A model generated the notes under the pieces. The model was given only the letters and a program-made list of their open reading frames with translations. It was not told where the DNA came from and made no database searches. Shown here in pieces: positions 22,150-35,921 of a DNA stretch of 64,000 nucleotides. The DNA comes from Lethocerus indicus. Its lineage: Eukaryota > Arthropoda > Insecta > Hemiptera > Belostomatidae. The stretch spans positions 10,105,501 to 10,169,500 of the forward strand of contig JACDQD010000103.1 in the NCBI GenBank assembly GCA_019843655.1. The letters are read 5' to 3'. The position numbers and the translations under genes are program-made. Position 1 is the first letter of the stretch, and each line of letters starts with the position of its first letter.

Positions 22150-22857
22150 GTATGAATTTCCTTATGGGTACAACTGTTACCGATTAACGACCACTCAATG
22201 ATGGCACTTTTGACACAAGAACAATTATGGTCTAAAGGCTAAGAAGATCTCTAGGCCATTGGCGTTTAAGCCGACGCGGGGATAATGGATTGGTAAGAGA
22301 GGAAAGGGACTGAACGAGTGGATTAGGATGAGGAGATAGGCGGGAGTGGAACTTTGTGGAACCGGGATTTTGTGACTTCGTCGACTGTCGGTATGTTGAG
22401 GTCATGGTGGATTGTGAGGTTAGAAACATACCTGGGAGCATTAAGAAGGACTTGACTGGAATCTCTGGGCGATGTTGGATTTCTTGATGGAACCCCATAG
22501 CTCTATACCGTATGTCCATGTCGGTTTGAGTATTGCTTTGTATATTGTTAGTTTGTTACTTAAGGTCAATTTCGATGTCCGTTTTAGTAATGGCCTTAAG
22601 AGTCCAAATTTTCTGTTTAAGTCGATTCTTTTGAGTCGGGTATGGAGATTCCACTTTGTCGTTTGTCCAGGTGGAGCCCAAGATAGCGAATCTGCTGTTG
22701 GGTGGGAATATCTAGTATTTTGTGAAAAACATTTAAATTGTTCGTTGCTGTGATCTGACCGCCGGCGGGATGCGGACAAGATTAGCTAACAGGGTTCGAC
22801 ACAGTTATTTAATAATAAAAAAATGACACTAGATAAGGCTGGGACCGCAAGTCCATG
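22150..22857 (-). mobile_element. Jockey-like element, RT C-terminus and 3' UTR
   Basis: In minus-strand orientation, a noncoding about 70-base lead is followed by RT segments NLNVFHKILDIPTQQ, then LKRIDLNRKFGLLRPLLKRT, then NKLTIYKAILKPTWTYGIEL and QRFQS, ending in PLSPRRLKRQWPRDLLS. This is the thumb and C-terminus of a Jockey-clade RT. At least two frameshifts occur. The 3' UTR (GTGCCATCATTGAGTGGTCG) matches the copy at 57.8-58.5 kb. It abuts another RT piece at 22858-22995. Confidence 0.78.
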
Positions 22858-22995
22858 TCGGTTTTAATATGGCTTTATATACTGTCAGTTTGTTGGCTAC
22901 TGTAAGTTTCGATGTCCTTTTCAAAAGAAGTCTCAACAGTCCAAATTTACGGCTTAGGTCCGTTCTTTTCAGTCGCCGATGGGGGTTCGACGCGA
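22858..22995 (-). mobile_element. Second Jockey-like RT fragment, interrupted
   Basis: The minus strand encodes, in one open frame, NPHRRLKRTDLSRKFGLLRL, then KRTSKLTVANKLTVYKAILK and PTWT. It then switches abruptly into the start of the neighbouring unit at the GGT/CCCAGCC junction. The continuation of this RT is not found beyond the neighbouring element. Confidence 0.7.
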
Positions 22996-25266
22996 AGAGT
23001 TACCTTACAGAAAGTCATTTCGGATGTTCTGAAAATAATATTGGGCGAGTTTGAAGTTCGGTATAATGAACCAGTCGGCAGGCAGTATTCAGAGAGTAGA
23101 ACTTTCACGCGTACCGGCCAGCAGAGAAAATTAAGTTCTAAAAAAAAAGTGAAATATTTATTGGTTTTTTTCTCATCCCGGTTTTGAAATTGGCGTACGA
23201 AAGAAACTTTAGTAATGTCCGTTATACGAGTAAATGTTATCACAGCTTTCTTCAAACTGCCGCTACATGATTTCAAATTCCCTTAATCGATTAATTAACA
23301 AGCGGCCGCCAGAAGAAAAAGCTGTTGTAATCGGACTTAACTCATAAACAATTAGCGGAACCCGTTAGCCCTCTGTGGCCGTCGCCTCGTCGTGCATCGA
23401 GCCGGGGCCTCCGCCTTTTCCGTTTTGAACTGGCCCCATCCCATTTACAATTGACATCGTATTCACGGTTCAACTCTCTCAATTATTTTCAATTGGCCCT
23501 GCCGCCGTCCACACACACACACACACGCAGCCTCCTCCAATTCCTTGGGATCATCCTCAATGTCAAACAAGTCACCGCGTCCCAACTACATTTCCCTGCC
23601 TGGTTTTGTTTCCAGAACCACGCCCTACCCTGAACAAATTTTAATAAGGAGCTTCATGAAACAGGTTTGATACTATTGACACAAAAAAAGATCGATTTCC
23701 GCCCTGATTTTCGTCCCTCCCCAATCCGTCCGTATAATGCGACGAAATTTCTGCACTCTGTTGTAATCAGTTTTTAATAATTGGCGTTGAGAGCTGTGTG
23801 TTCTGATCTGAATATTTTCTAGGCCTCTCCACAACTCTCATATTAAATAAGTTTCGTCTCCCGGCTGTAATTGTAGAGTAATAATGTCCGTCCTGTTGTT
23901 TTCCGTCCCTTCTGCGGGCCACGTTTTCTTCTACCGACCGGGAGAAGTTTTCTCATTTCCCGCCGAACGCCACGAGTTTTGTCCCCGCTCGTCGTTTTCA
24001 AGCCGCCGAGAGATGATATCTGCTCTGACCGTATAAACGACAAAAGTTGAAGGTCTACAGGAAGACTTGCAAAATAAACAGAGTTATTCCGGACACAGAG
24101 GCGTCTGGAGTTGGATTAAACGCAGACCAGGCTTTATGTTTGATTAGGCCGAATCGCAGAGAACATTTAGTTCAGTAACCTTAATAAAGACAAAAAATAA
24201 ATATATAATTAAACTAGGACTTAATGTACCAGTGAGGCATCTATATGTCTTTGGTGGTGTGTGGTAATAGATATTTTTCAAAATCAGATTGGAATTATAA
24301 AATGATAGTAAGCACTTATAAACGTTGTAACTACATGTAATTGGCATTGATCCCAAAATATAAATATAAGAAATAATAGTCGTTTTTAAAGTGAAGAACT
24401 TTTTTTTGGGCCCTATAATTAGAACCGGGTTGTAATTACAGATGTGGAACTGGTAAGCGGAAACATGCATCTCTCCTGCCTTACTGACGGGCGAGGATCG
24501 CTGGCGGTTCACTTGGGTTATTATTATTCGGGAAACGGCAAAAACAAAACAAAATTACACCATAATTATCCATATTTATGATAGTTCTAAAGCATGAAAA
24601 CTCGGAGCCACTTGTAAATCCTCGTTTTTCTTTTAATTCATTAGTATAATCATATTTATTTCAGTTAAAAAAATGAAAGTTTGAAAAAATTTCCATTTAA
24701 TTAAAGCTCATAAAAATGATTCATATAAATGTACGGCCCAATGAGACATAACATGTTATGAATGGTTTGATCCAATATAATTCTAAGCATTCCTGAAAAT
24801 AATTGGAAAACAATATTAACATTCCGATAGTATAAGGTCAATGATCGCCGGTTTATTGTAAGGAAGATTGAGATATTATGTTTTACCGTATCTCGTAATC
24901 AAAATTTGCAACGGTTAATTATCAGAATATACCGTATTTTACTGGACATCATTGGTCATCGACGTTTTTTAGCCCTCTCACAGAAACCGTAATTCTTGCT
25001 CTCAATGAGTGGCATAAATCATACCAATTAAAATAGACGACGGTTGTCAGTTGAAAATATGAGTTACTTCGGGTTAGTTGATCCCCTAATTTAAGAAGCA
25101 TTGATCATTGTCAAGCCAAAAACTAGGGATTGTATGTTATGGTTTTAAATAATATAACCAATCACCAATCGTCTAATCTCATTCCTTTAACATAATTAAA
25201 AATAATGAAATATGATAATTACCAAGGAATATTATCGTCGTAATAATTATAAGGAAAACTGTTATT
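22996..25266. other. Intron-like sequence without a supported gene
   Basis: Holds a short CA microsatellite (23510-23526) and GC-richer stretches near 23360-23430 and 23830-24020. No coding segment is recognised. Confidence 0.5.
23510..23526. repeat. (CA)n microsatellite, short
   Basis: About eight CA units. Confidence 0.9.
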
Positions 25267-25300
25267 GACGTTTCGGAACTCTTGCTGGTTTCATCATCAG
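25267..25300 (-). ncRNA. Hammerhead/Penelope-like motif remnant
   Basis: The minus strand reads CTGATGA, then about 19 bases including AGCAAGAG, then CCGAAACGTC. That is the spacing of a hammerhead core (CUGAUGA ... GAAA ... GUC) as carried by Penelope-like elements. Stem II pairing (GAA/UUC) is weak, so it is probably a remnant of such an element end and not an active ribozyme. Confidence 0.35.
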
Positions 25301-26475
25301 AGTCGGACCCTGCTAAACGAGGTTCTTCCCACAGTATTACACGATCCTACCGGACGATTTAAATTCTGGCCGTGGAAACCTTCGATATTTTAAATAGAAG
25401 ATCACTTTGGGTTCTCATTTTGGCATTTTATTGGCTGCTCATTCAATTACAAGCAGCTGATGTGACCATGCTTGTATGTCTGTAGATGAAATCTTAATTT
25501 TAAAAAACATAGCAGTAAGTCTAACTCGTTGTTGGTGAGTTGGTGTTTATAACAAATTCCGCTGCATGTTGTGGCGGAGGAGCGTAATGAATTATAATTG
25601 TTCCACATGCTTAGACCAATTAAGTCACTTGTACATGTGTCCCCCTCTGAGTCCAATATTGTGGTGAGAACTGCTCCGAGCTGACTGCCTTTTTGTCCAG
25701 CCTAATGGAAATGGCTTCGGAAAACTACCACTATTTCGTATTAAGGGAATGATATAACGGTCTCTTCTGGAGCCATTAAACTATTACGCAATAAGAATCT
25801 CATTCACGGATACGTTCACTCTTGGCGAAAGAATGGAATAAAGGGGGTTTTATGATAAGATGCGGGATTATTCACCGATTTCGCAACTGTGAATAACATT
25901 CTTTTGTGGAAAAAAATTACGTCGATGTTATCTGTTCGAATCCACGATGCAAATTTCTGCAAGTTCCTTTGGTTTAATTTCGCATGTTTCGCAACTTTCG
26001 GTTCTCATTTCCGCATCAAAATGTACACTGATAGCTTATCCGATATTGCACTTTGTTGGATGTTGTTTCTGATGCATTTATGGTATCATTACCATTTGGA
26101 GATCTGGGAAATAAACTCACCCAATACTATTTCTAATGCATCAAGTGAGTTGAAACTGTCCATATAGTAGAGCATTTAGTGACACAGGAAATAGAGTATT
26201 CCTTCGTGAAATAAAACCATGAATATGGGATGTTTTAGATTTCTGATCGATGATGCGGCCGGCGACACCTTCAGTTTATTGGCCTCTAAAGTCGGTTTGT
26301 AATTCGAAGGCCTAAATAAAATTAAAATCGCGATTGTATCCGGCCCGATCTGTTTTCTTCTCTGTCTAGAACGAGGTAAAAAAAAAGAAATAAAAAGAAA
26401 ACCTTCTTCTGCTAGCTGTTTCGTCTTTCTTGTTCGGCGTTTACCAAACCGCATTTCTCACGGTCTTTTGCAGTG

Positions 26476-26500
26476 CACACACACACACACACACACACAC
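26476..26500. repeat. (CA)n microsatellite
   Basis: Twelve uninterrupted CA units. Confidence 0.95.
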
Positions 26501-29500
26501 GCAACACGAACACTTATTTTACCACAGGTTATCCCTGATGTGAAGTTTGCATTACTATTTCGCTGTACTCTTTTTTTATTTTGCTTCGTTAAGTTTCATT
26601 TTGCAAATATTAATCACCGGTTGTACTCGAATTGAACGCAATCAGTGCGTATTTATTTCGGTTCAATGATATGATAGGTTGGGAAACCAACCTTCGATCG
26701 AATATGACGGGCAACCTAGTCGGCACTTCAAAGGTAAATATCTTAGTATTTCATTGCTTTATTACAACATAAGGTAGTAGCTGTAACAGTAGTCAGTCAT
26801 AAGAAGCTTCACAGTTCAATGCATTTTAGTGTTAGTTCAAACACTACTTTTCCTTCTAGGGTCTTCCTAAACCAATTTAATAAATAATATTTTTATATCA
26901 GAAGGATTTCGTATTTTTATGAGTGCTAAGGGAAGTTTGAATACACAGCGGTAATTGCGTGTTTCACTAATTAAATGCTCAGTCACAATTAAGTGCTAAT
27001 TTAGATAGCGCTATTATTATTCGAGAATAATGAATACGTATTAAAAAAAATGATTCATAAAACGTTACTCGTTGCTACCCGTTTCTGACTTGTTTTGTCG
27101 CCTCAAATAAGGACCGATTTATTGAATAAATAATTGAATTATCCATGACCGGAAGAAGATTTCGATATTCTGGCACATTTTATAAATTAAATGTATTCTT
27201 TAAAGTAATTCTTTAAATCAGTAATTATAAGGTTTGCTATATTATCAAGAATTTCTGTCTGTACTCGGATATTATTGTCATTATTACTACTCGGACTTAT
27301 TATTCGTACTTAGCGATGACCAGTTCTGGACAACGTCAGTATTACAGTGAGGTACTTATGGATGTCTCAGTAGTAACAGGATGCTTCATCGGCTGACTCC
27401 CTGAGCGAGCGCCTGACGTGCATTAATAACGACCTACGAAAAGCCGAAATCGGTATAGCATAGGGTGAAATAGACATAGGTTAGAGATAGGTAATCGCTC
27501 GCGTTATGTGCGAACTCATTTCCGATGCCGCTGAAAGTTGAACTATTTTGGTTAGTTGTGAATCGTCGTTCTTTCCGAATCCTTCAGCCCTTTCTGGGCG
27601 TTTGGTGCTGGGTTTCGGGAGTTTATTTATATTTTGGAACTTTCGGTTACTCGACATTCTGGTTATGTGTAAGGGTCGTCGTTTGAGAGTGGCTCTAAAA
27701 ATATGTGCATGAGACTGCGTGCGGGGTTTCCTGTCCCCGTTCGGGTTTATACTTCCGGTACGATTTCTGTACCGGAAAAGATGATTTGCTCCGGACCTCT
27801 CGGTCGTCGGGGGGTTTTATTATTCTTCGCCGCGTTCAAAATCACATTCGAGTCGCACCGAACGGTGGACGGCGTGAAAAACAGAAACTCCGAACAGCCA
27901 GTAAATTTTAAAACTTGGGCCCATTCGGCTGCCAATTTTCCTTTTCTTTTCCGCAACGCCCCGATTTTCCCAAAGTTTGGAACTTTTCAACTTCCCCCGA
28001 TGAAATATATCTTTTCTTGCAGTTATTGGGGGATAACTCAAAAACTGAAAGAAACAGCCCACGCTTAGGAATTTGTGACAGACGTGTTACTTAGAGGCTT
28101 TGCCCAAAACGGGAAATGAATTATGACTAGCATGAGGATTACGTAGACTGAATAAATAATTCGTTAACGTTTAATGCCTATTATGATCTTTTATGAAAAT
28201 TGAGTCTTGAAGAAATAGCCCATTCGGTGACCCACTTTATTGAAAACTCTGTCGGGAAAAAAATGTTACAATTCGCCAAAAGATTATAATTCCGGATCGA
28301 TTAGGTCTGACCTTCTTAACGCGAAGAGTCAGTTCCGCTCTCGTTGTGTTGAAAAACAGTTTTAAAAGAACGCTCCCCCCTCCCCTTCCTTCAACAATAA
28401 AACGTTCTCGGTCCATAAACCCTGTTCCTCAGGACCCGGAAACAATTAGCCTCTTACCTTTTTAGCTGATTTTTTTTCTTGTTCCAACTTCTATTTCAGT
28501 TGGGTAAACCCAAATGCATTTCAATCTCGGTCTATATCTTTGGGTTTACCGAAGTGTAACAAAACGTTTAACCAAAATAATAATTTTTGAATTTGATTTC
28601 AACAAGTGTAACTATTAAGGATCAATATAAATATAAATATTTGTGAGTCTGTTCGTCCGAGGTATTTCTTATCGTTATCGTTACGGACTTCAAAATCTGA
28701 TTAATAGAATGTATTTATTTGTGCTACTTTGTGTGCCTTTTTATACAGTTGTAGGTGTTTATTTCTGCTAACGACCAGGATTATCTCGATTAGTCCCTTT
28801 TTCGCTGCTCTGTCCGCTTGCGGAATTCAAAAAATTCCATGCGGATTCATCATCTATGCAACACAAAATTGAATCCCGCGGTACATTGGATGAACCACCC
28901 AGGCGTTCAATCAAACCGGTGAAACTTTTAAGGTGCATTCATCAGCAATTCAAATCGATACGCTTCCTAGTTCCGATTTCCTCTATCGCTTATGGACCGT
29001 GGAATTCTTTCTTGGATTAGCATATAACTCGCAGTCTAATGCGCGAAATTTTCAAAAATTATATTCCTGCAGGAGCCCTTCGCGTGAGAACTCTTGGGTT
29101 CACTCGGTCCGTCAGTGAAAGTTTCACTAAAACCTTTTCACCGTTCGTAGCTTTTGCCCAAAACAACTAACTGGGCTGTACACAAGTTCTCATCCCGTTT
29201 TTGGGAAGATAAATGATCAATTATAATAATGGACGGAAAACGCTGGACGACCTAGGGAGAAAAAATGTAAGCGTGACGCTCCCCCATTATAACTCAGGAG
29301 TTAACTAGGTTTCCTCGCATTATATTCCAGTCTAATATCGTTCTAATCTTTGAACATCCTATTAGGATTCTCTTCGTTTACTAATGCGATGCAAAATGAC
29401 ACTTCCTGAGATTAAAAAAGTAACAAACCCCCTTCAGGCAGATATTATGCCAAACCTAACTTGCTGGCAACATCAAACATTCCAAGAGACTCATTTAATT

Positions 29501-29944
29501 GATAAAGAGAAATACATTTTTCTCCTTGATATAAGAGAAATACTTTATTCTTCTTAGAACAATAATACGAGACAAATCGACAACAATATCTTCTAGATCG
29601 ATTTCGTCTTCGCGTCGTCGTTCAGTAGCATTCTGTCGATAGATAAATAACTGTTGCCTATGGTGGCATCCTTTGTGGACTGTCAGTGAGCCCATATATC
29701 TATCGACGACCGTAAAATGAATTCGTATTGGAGTCAATGAAGGGTGGCGGGCGGGCAACGCTCGGAGTTAGGTTTCTCACATTCATATATTCATTTCGGG
29801 ATTGCCCTGTGTCAATAAACGGCCGTCCTCAGTGTCGGCATTAGAGGGGCTGCCGGTGTTCAGTTTCACTCCGGGTTTTTACCTCCTAATCCCCCGGCTC
29901 GTTAACCATTGTTTGGCCCTAGGCCCGGCCTTTGGTACAATCGT

Positions 29945-29979
29945 ATAACCCCGGATATAACAATTATACCCGGGGTATA
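29945..29979. repeat. GC-core hairpin
   Basis: TATAACCCCGG pairs with CCGGGGTATA apart from one bulged base, around an about 14-base loop. No flanking gene explains it. Confidence 0.5.
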
Positions 29980-32900
29980 AATAAATACTGTGGAGCCTAA
30001 GATGAGGGATGGGGTCGGGGGTAGAAATCGAAGCTCGCGGTTTTCTAATGCCCTCTCCTATTCCCCACCCCTCGGGCATTTATGCTAATATTATTCATAG
30101 AGATATAACTTCAGCTGTGCTCAGCGCCGTTCGTTAACCGTTCCTCACAGCCCTTCGCGTCCCCCGGCACGCTCCCCTACCCTTCAGGCCTTTCATTCTT
30201 GATTGATCGTCCGCCTGAAGAAGAGTTGGATGAAAAAAAATGGAATTAGTACATCAAACGGGCATTCTTATCAAGTTAAATATCGCCCCTCGTTTATTTA
30301 GTCTTTTTTTTTTCGTTACGAGATCAAATTAACATCCCGCTACCCGCCACTGGGGTTGAATAAACATCCGCTAAATTATGAGAATTGGCGGGGGAAAAAA
30401 TTACGTCAATTAAGACTATAGGATTATTTACTGTAATAAATTAAGTGTTTTTAACTGCATTCAAAAATAGCGTTTAACGGCTATGGATCTATGAAAGTTT
30501 AAAATTCTCACGATCCACTAAAAGCTGAACTGACAAAGTCGAATTGCTGAAAAGCGAAAGAGAGTGAAAATAATTACGATGCTAATATAATATCCCACGG
30601 ACTTTTTTCGTTGGAAAATATTTCGCGGGTTAACTCATGTCTTGTAATATACTTCCTGTTTTCTGTCCATAATAGCCAGGTTTTAATTGGGACACGAGCT
30701 GTTTCCATTAATAAAACAAATTTTATTTTCCAATAAAACGAGATAAAATAAGAAAAATGTATCGATTACATTTTGTAATTTATTTCCATATTACGATATA
30801 ATATATAGCATTTGTAAAACTAGCTGCAATTAATTGTCTGATGTTTTTATCGACCGGATTTAGGGTTGTATGTGGGTCAGATGGACCCAAGTGATTTTTA
30901 GTTGCTTTCGTTTTGTCTGTCTTTCTATCATTTCTCGTTTAATTCTGTCCTGTCGTTAATTCATTTTTGTTTGGTACAGTTTTAATTTCGGTTCTTATGG
31001 TTTTCAGTCCTATCGGTTTCGGTAACTGGTGAGGCGGTCATCCAGTCCGAGACCCTTTTATCAGGGACGATAGCCCCGGGTTGTACGGTATACGGTCGTT
31101 CTGTACGTACGAGGGGTTTATGTCATAAGTACCGACGTGGATCTGGTACTACCTACCTGCCTAAATGCCTAGAAATTAGAAACTCAATGAACAGAGATTT
31201 ATTCGCACGCCCTCGATAATTGTTCCGAATTAGATTAGTTATTTTTTTAAATCAACACAGCGGTTGTCATTGAATCACTTCTGTTCGATATTACTAATAG
31301 CGCTATGTGAACAATTTTAAAATTATCAGTGTACCGCTGTTTTGGGCCTCGAATAGAACCTGATAAAAGCGTAATACGAGTGTGCCAGCCCCCGTACGTT
31401 TCTCGGCAGGGTTGTACCTCCTAGTTAGGAGGGCTCAGCATCAATCGAAAATGGGGTGGGGGTTGTGCCGCCACCACAAAGGCTTCTCACCGCGGTCACA
31501 CTAGCCGGGCCCAACAACGACGAACCCTCCCTTTTAAACGCCAATCATCGCCTCATTGTTGTCCAAACAACATAATAGGCGGTGGAATAATATTAATAAC
31601 AATAACCGAGAGGGAAAGAAAATAAATTACGATACGCTTAATCCCCTCCCTCCCTCACCCCCCGGGGACCCACTATCGTGTGGCCGAGGAAGGTTTTTGA
31701 CAGTGATAAAATTCGTACCATTAATCTTTCAACCTAATTCACGCCTTTCGGCAATTTATATTCCAGAGTCAACAATTGTTAGACGTCTATTTCGCAGCGA
31801 CCGGTTAGACGCGGGCAATATTTTATGACTTTATTTCTTGAAAGCGATATATATTTTGAAATCAACATCTTAGCTCAATCTGTTATTAATATTGTCAATG
31901 GAAACTGAGGAGATCCCAGGATCGTCTTCACACCAGACAGCAGAGAGGAGGTACCTTTAAAACTGATGGACCGAATTTAAAGAAATTTTACAGCAAATAT
32001 CTTTTCCTTACTGTGTAATAAATAAGAACAGGCGTGATAGGAACCTGTGCGGCGGGTTAATATTTCCTACTGTTTGTTCACATTTCGAACTTGCCCATTT
32101 GTGTCGATTTTCATTTAATCGTGTCACATACATCAAACATACAGTGTTGTACTATAAAGCCCTAATATATTAGGTTGAATGTGTGTTTAAGTTTTGTATT
32201 CATTTATTGGTATTTTTTTATACTCTAAGCTATGTTTTATCACACAATTTATGTTTTCGGTTGAAAATTCGGTGAATATATGATACGTATGTATACAGGA
32301 GCGATTCTTTGTGAAAGTTTTTGAACAAGAAGTGAACGAACGCTCCGTTGAGTCAGATAGGAACTTTAGGAAGTCTCGATAAAAGTGCGTTGACTGCCAC
32401 GCTCACTTTAACATTGCCGCGATCCCTCCACTCGGTCTTTCAGGTGTTCCTTTCCTCGTACATCGTAGGTGAAATCGAACCTGCAAAGTAAAATACAGCC
32501 CAAAATCTTACTCTGTCCGGTTACACGCTCATGCGCTTCGCCGAGTAGTCGGTTGCATCATCCGGGCACTTTTTTTTTAGTTGCGTACCCACATAAATTC
32601 TAACACGTTGCCCAAAAGTCGGACCACATTTTTGCGTGCCCGACTTGTACGGACGTGGAAAGAAATCGTTTCCACGGGAACCGAATGTACAATACAGTTG
32701 CCGTAACAGTCCCACGCTTTCCCCCCGTCCGTACCATTTTTGTGGATGCCCCTTCGCAAATATCACAAAGGGGTTCTGCTCTCACTGTCTAATTTTGAGC
32801 GCTCATTTTAGAAAGTGAAAACAATTGTACCCTTTGCATCTGCTGTCGAATTGGTCCTGGTTTGGTGATAAAATAATGATTAAACACCATGTCTTGTTTT

Positions 32901-33257
32901 TATCATAACCTCATTACCTACTGTAAGAGGAGTTAGTTACTAAACAAGCATTAGCCAGATGATTTACCGCAATATTAAGGCTTTAAAAATTGAATTACGA
33001 TTCTCTCTTCCTCTGATAGTATTTTAGGAGTCTTTCTTTTCAAAACCTGCCAGTTCGAGCTATTCAAGAGTACGATTTCACTGTTGGTTCAGGGAACAAG
33101 AAACACGGAGTGCATTTCTAATTTTATTGCCTTACACTATTCCGTAATAATAATCATTATTACATTTATGGTGTAATGTAATTTGTATATCTTAAGAAAT
33201 AAAGTGTGCAGTTGATTAAGTAATTATAACAACTAAGTCTTTTCTTTTCCGTTTCAG

Positions 33258-33291
33258 GTATGTACAGATTTCTGCAGGATTCTGCTTTTTA
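33258..33291 (+). other. Candidate recursive splice site with a 34-nt exon
   Basis: The acceptor is strong (TTTTCTTTTCCGTTTCAG) and is followed at once by GTATGT, a usable donor. A second strong donor A|GTAAGT lies 34 bases on. Read in phase 1 the 34 bases are open, but they leave phase 2 and so do not chain with the other microexons. The sequence from GGATTCTGCTTTTT resembles GAGTTCTGTTTTTT in the microexon at 49730, so it may be a decayed relative. It could act as a ratchet point or as a frame-disrupting exon. Confidence 0.42.
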
Positions 33292-35759
33292 GTAAGTAAG
33301 TCATATATATTTTTAAACTTTCCCTCCGTATATATACATATATATAAAAGGCATTATTGCACCATTTTATTGCATCATTCATATTTATCGATAAAATTCC
33401 CGTCCGCAAGTTGATACGAGTGCGTTTTCCTTATCGGCCGCAGAAGCACAATCCTCTTCCTCTTATGCTCGTTTGGTTGGATTGTCGATTAAATTATTAT
33501 ACCAGTTGTCTGAGTCACTATCGTGAAAAAGCGTTTCTGCGCTTCGCGTCACGTTGTCCGCATTGAGAGGGTTTCGAGATGAAAGTTTTGCCGATCATCT
33601 GATTCATTGGGAAATCACAGGTTTTCACGCACTTCTTAGAATATTTTACGGTCGTCTCTAATGCAGAAAAATATTCTTTCATAACCGAAAACTTTCTAAA
33701 ACGAATATTAGAATTTATTCCCGAATTTCAGTTGATAAACCCTCGAATTCCTTCTACATAAAATAGATAGGTTCCTTCTACATTGGCAATCCTGGATTTA
33801 AATTCTTTAATCAACTTTTTTTCGAAAGACTCCTGTTTTTAATAGACGACATTTGTTCCATATTATTGTATTTATCTGTAGTGTAATTATATGGGTAAAG
33901 TATGGATACGGGAAGTGTCTAACAAGTAACCGCGGTACTATACCGGTTCAATACATAGGCTAATACTGGTCTTGGGGATTAACAGAGGTCCCTTTCTTGT
34001 TGTTGAATTGTCTATAAAAGCGGGATAATTTATATTCTATTTTTTCCGATCCTTGTTTAGAAGGGAAATTGTGTTGTGGTGCCTGGGCTTGCTGGTAGGT
34101 ACGCACATCCTGGCCGGCGGAGTTGGCCACTCTCCAACCTGTTTCGGTACTTGTTCCTTTTTTTTATTTCTTCGTACTATTTCGTCCCCGTCGTCGAACT
34201 TCAAGCGGGAGAAATCCTGTGACTAATCGTCCACAAATGCTGCATCCGATTGGCGTACACGGGCATTACCTTTAACGTTCCCAGTTTCAAAAGATACGAG
34301 GAGGAGTTCAGTAAACTGTTATGGAGTTGTCTATCGTCCGGATCTGAGGCCAAAGGAGCATTTGATTGTATAGGATATATGTATATAAAGTATTGTAGCC
34401 CGAATAAATACAATTATTATGTTATACACTAGGCAATGGTAGAAATGAAGTTATTGTAAATTGTGCAACGTAAACAGGAAGAGCAGACTTTGAAGTCAAT
34501 TGTATTTTTAACGAATTTTGGTATTGCCATGACACTTCTTTTTTTTGGTTCTATGATAGACCGGTAATTGAACTATATATATCGCCGCGATATTGCGAAA
34601 CGTCAAGTAGGAAGTGAATTGAGGAAAGAAAATTCATGGAGACTGCATCCGCATTCAAAGAAAGAAAAAGATGGATCCCCAACGGGTAACGGTTGCGTTA
34701 GGTTGCAGCCATTAGTTAATTTGGCACTTATAATATGAAAAATAGTGTAATGCATTGGCACTGCTAAATTCTTATGGATGACATAGAACACTGATATATG
34801 TTCCCAGATAATGATGGGGGATAATTTTGTTGTCATATTAAGTAATCTGTTCTGTGTAGATATAAAATAGCGGAAAACTCTGAAAACTATTTAGACCAAA
34901 TAATGTTTCTCTAAGGAAAAATAAATTTAGGTACCAATGTATTTGTGGCACTTGTTGAAATAAAATAATGAAGCGTTGGAGAAATAAAATCATTTGAGTA
35001 ATAACGTTTCTAAATTTTTGTTCATTGTTTATTAAGAGCAAACTAGTACTAATAAAAAACATTTTTTAATGGACACTTGAGTGTTAGCTTACGAATGAAT
35101 ATTAAGAAAGTGATATCTTATTACGTAGTTAGAAATGAAAAAAATGTTTTATTGTTCGATAACTAAATAATTATTATGTTCGGAAACATTTTGAATCATC
35201 CTTAACTTTATATTCATGTCATATCACTCTTTGAATTGATGTTGTTTGTGGGGAAGGATAGTTTTCTCGAGTTGACATAACGAGTCTATAAGTCATGATA
35301 GTAGAGGTCGCCGGACATTCTTAACGGCTATTTTGTTATTTGAGTTGAAGAAAGTGGCCTGCTGTCGCCGCAGGCACTAGGACAACTTGTTTGTCGAACT
35401 TTTATAACTATGTTAGGAAAGTTTTCTCGAAAACAGAGATATTTAAGTTTAATAAACAGTATTTAAGTTTAATGTTGGTCCAGTTGACTGCGGGGCTTGG
35501 AATTCAATAGTAAGAACGGCCACCTCCCCGGGTCGCAGGTAGTAAAGAAAAAGATAATGTGTAGAAGACAGAAAGAGACAGAGATAGAGGTCTTTGTTCG
35601 TCGAGCCGAACCTCGCCGAAGATTGCCGACGGGAGCCGAACTTGGCAACACTGGTCGGCCCTTAGTTTCAACCGGCCAGTCGCCTACCGACCACGTACGC
35701 GAACGCCAGAACGTAATCTCGTATCACAGAGTTTTTTCGTTTTTATATTGTGTTTTATA
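33292..35759. other. Intron-like sequence before the internal first exon
   Basis: AT-rich, with no supported coding segment. GC content rises from about 35590 towards the large exon. Confidence 0.5.
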
Positions 35760-35830
35760 TCTTGTGTATAAAGTGTGAATGTGAACGTCAGTGCAGTTGA
35801 GCAGTGAAGTGTCGGGCGGTCCGCTATGGG
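35760..35830 (+). promoter_or_regulatory. Possible internal core promoter
   Basis: TATAAAG at 35767-35773 is followed by CGTCAGTGC around 35787, a match to the insect initiator TCAGT. GGTCC lies about 29 bases after the initiator A, close to the downstream promoter element position. The TATA-initiator distance (about 23) is shorter than usual. Support comes mainly from lying about 130 bases upstream of a first-exon-like coding exon. Confidence 0.3.
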
Positions 35831-35921
35831 CCCGGATTCTCGAATTTTCGAGGATTTATAGTATTATATCTATTCGGAGCGAAAGCCTTACTTCTAATGG
35901 TTGCGAAGTCGATCTGAAAAC

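Larger units (their letters stand above)
25301..33230. other. Long intron-like block without a supported gene
   Basis: About 8 kb of AT-rich sequence with a CA microsatellite (26476-26500), a CCCCGG/CCGGGG hairpin at about 29945-29979 and scattered GC-richer patches (27700-28070, 29870-30060, 31020-31150, 31380-31520). Open frames are short and carry no recognisable domain. Confidence 0.55.

Noticed and set aside
31020..31150. GC-rich segment with GACGATAGCCCCGGG, considered as an RNA gene
   Set aside because: No stable hairpin or known tRNA, snRNA or miRNA signature could be traced by eye.
32521..32818. Region open in three minus frames and one plus frame
   Set aside because: Lack of stops in many frames reflects base composition; no domain or codon signal favours one frame.
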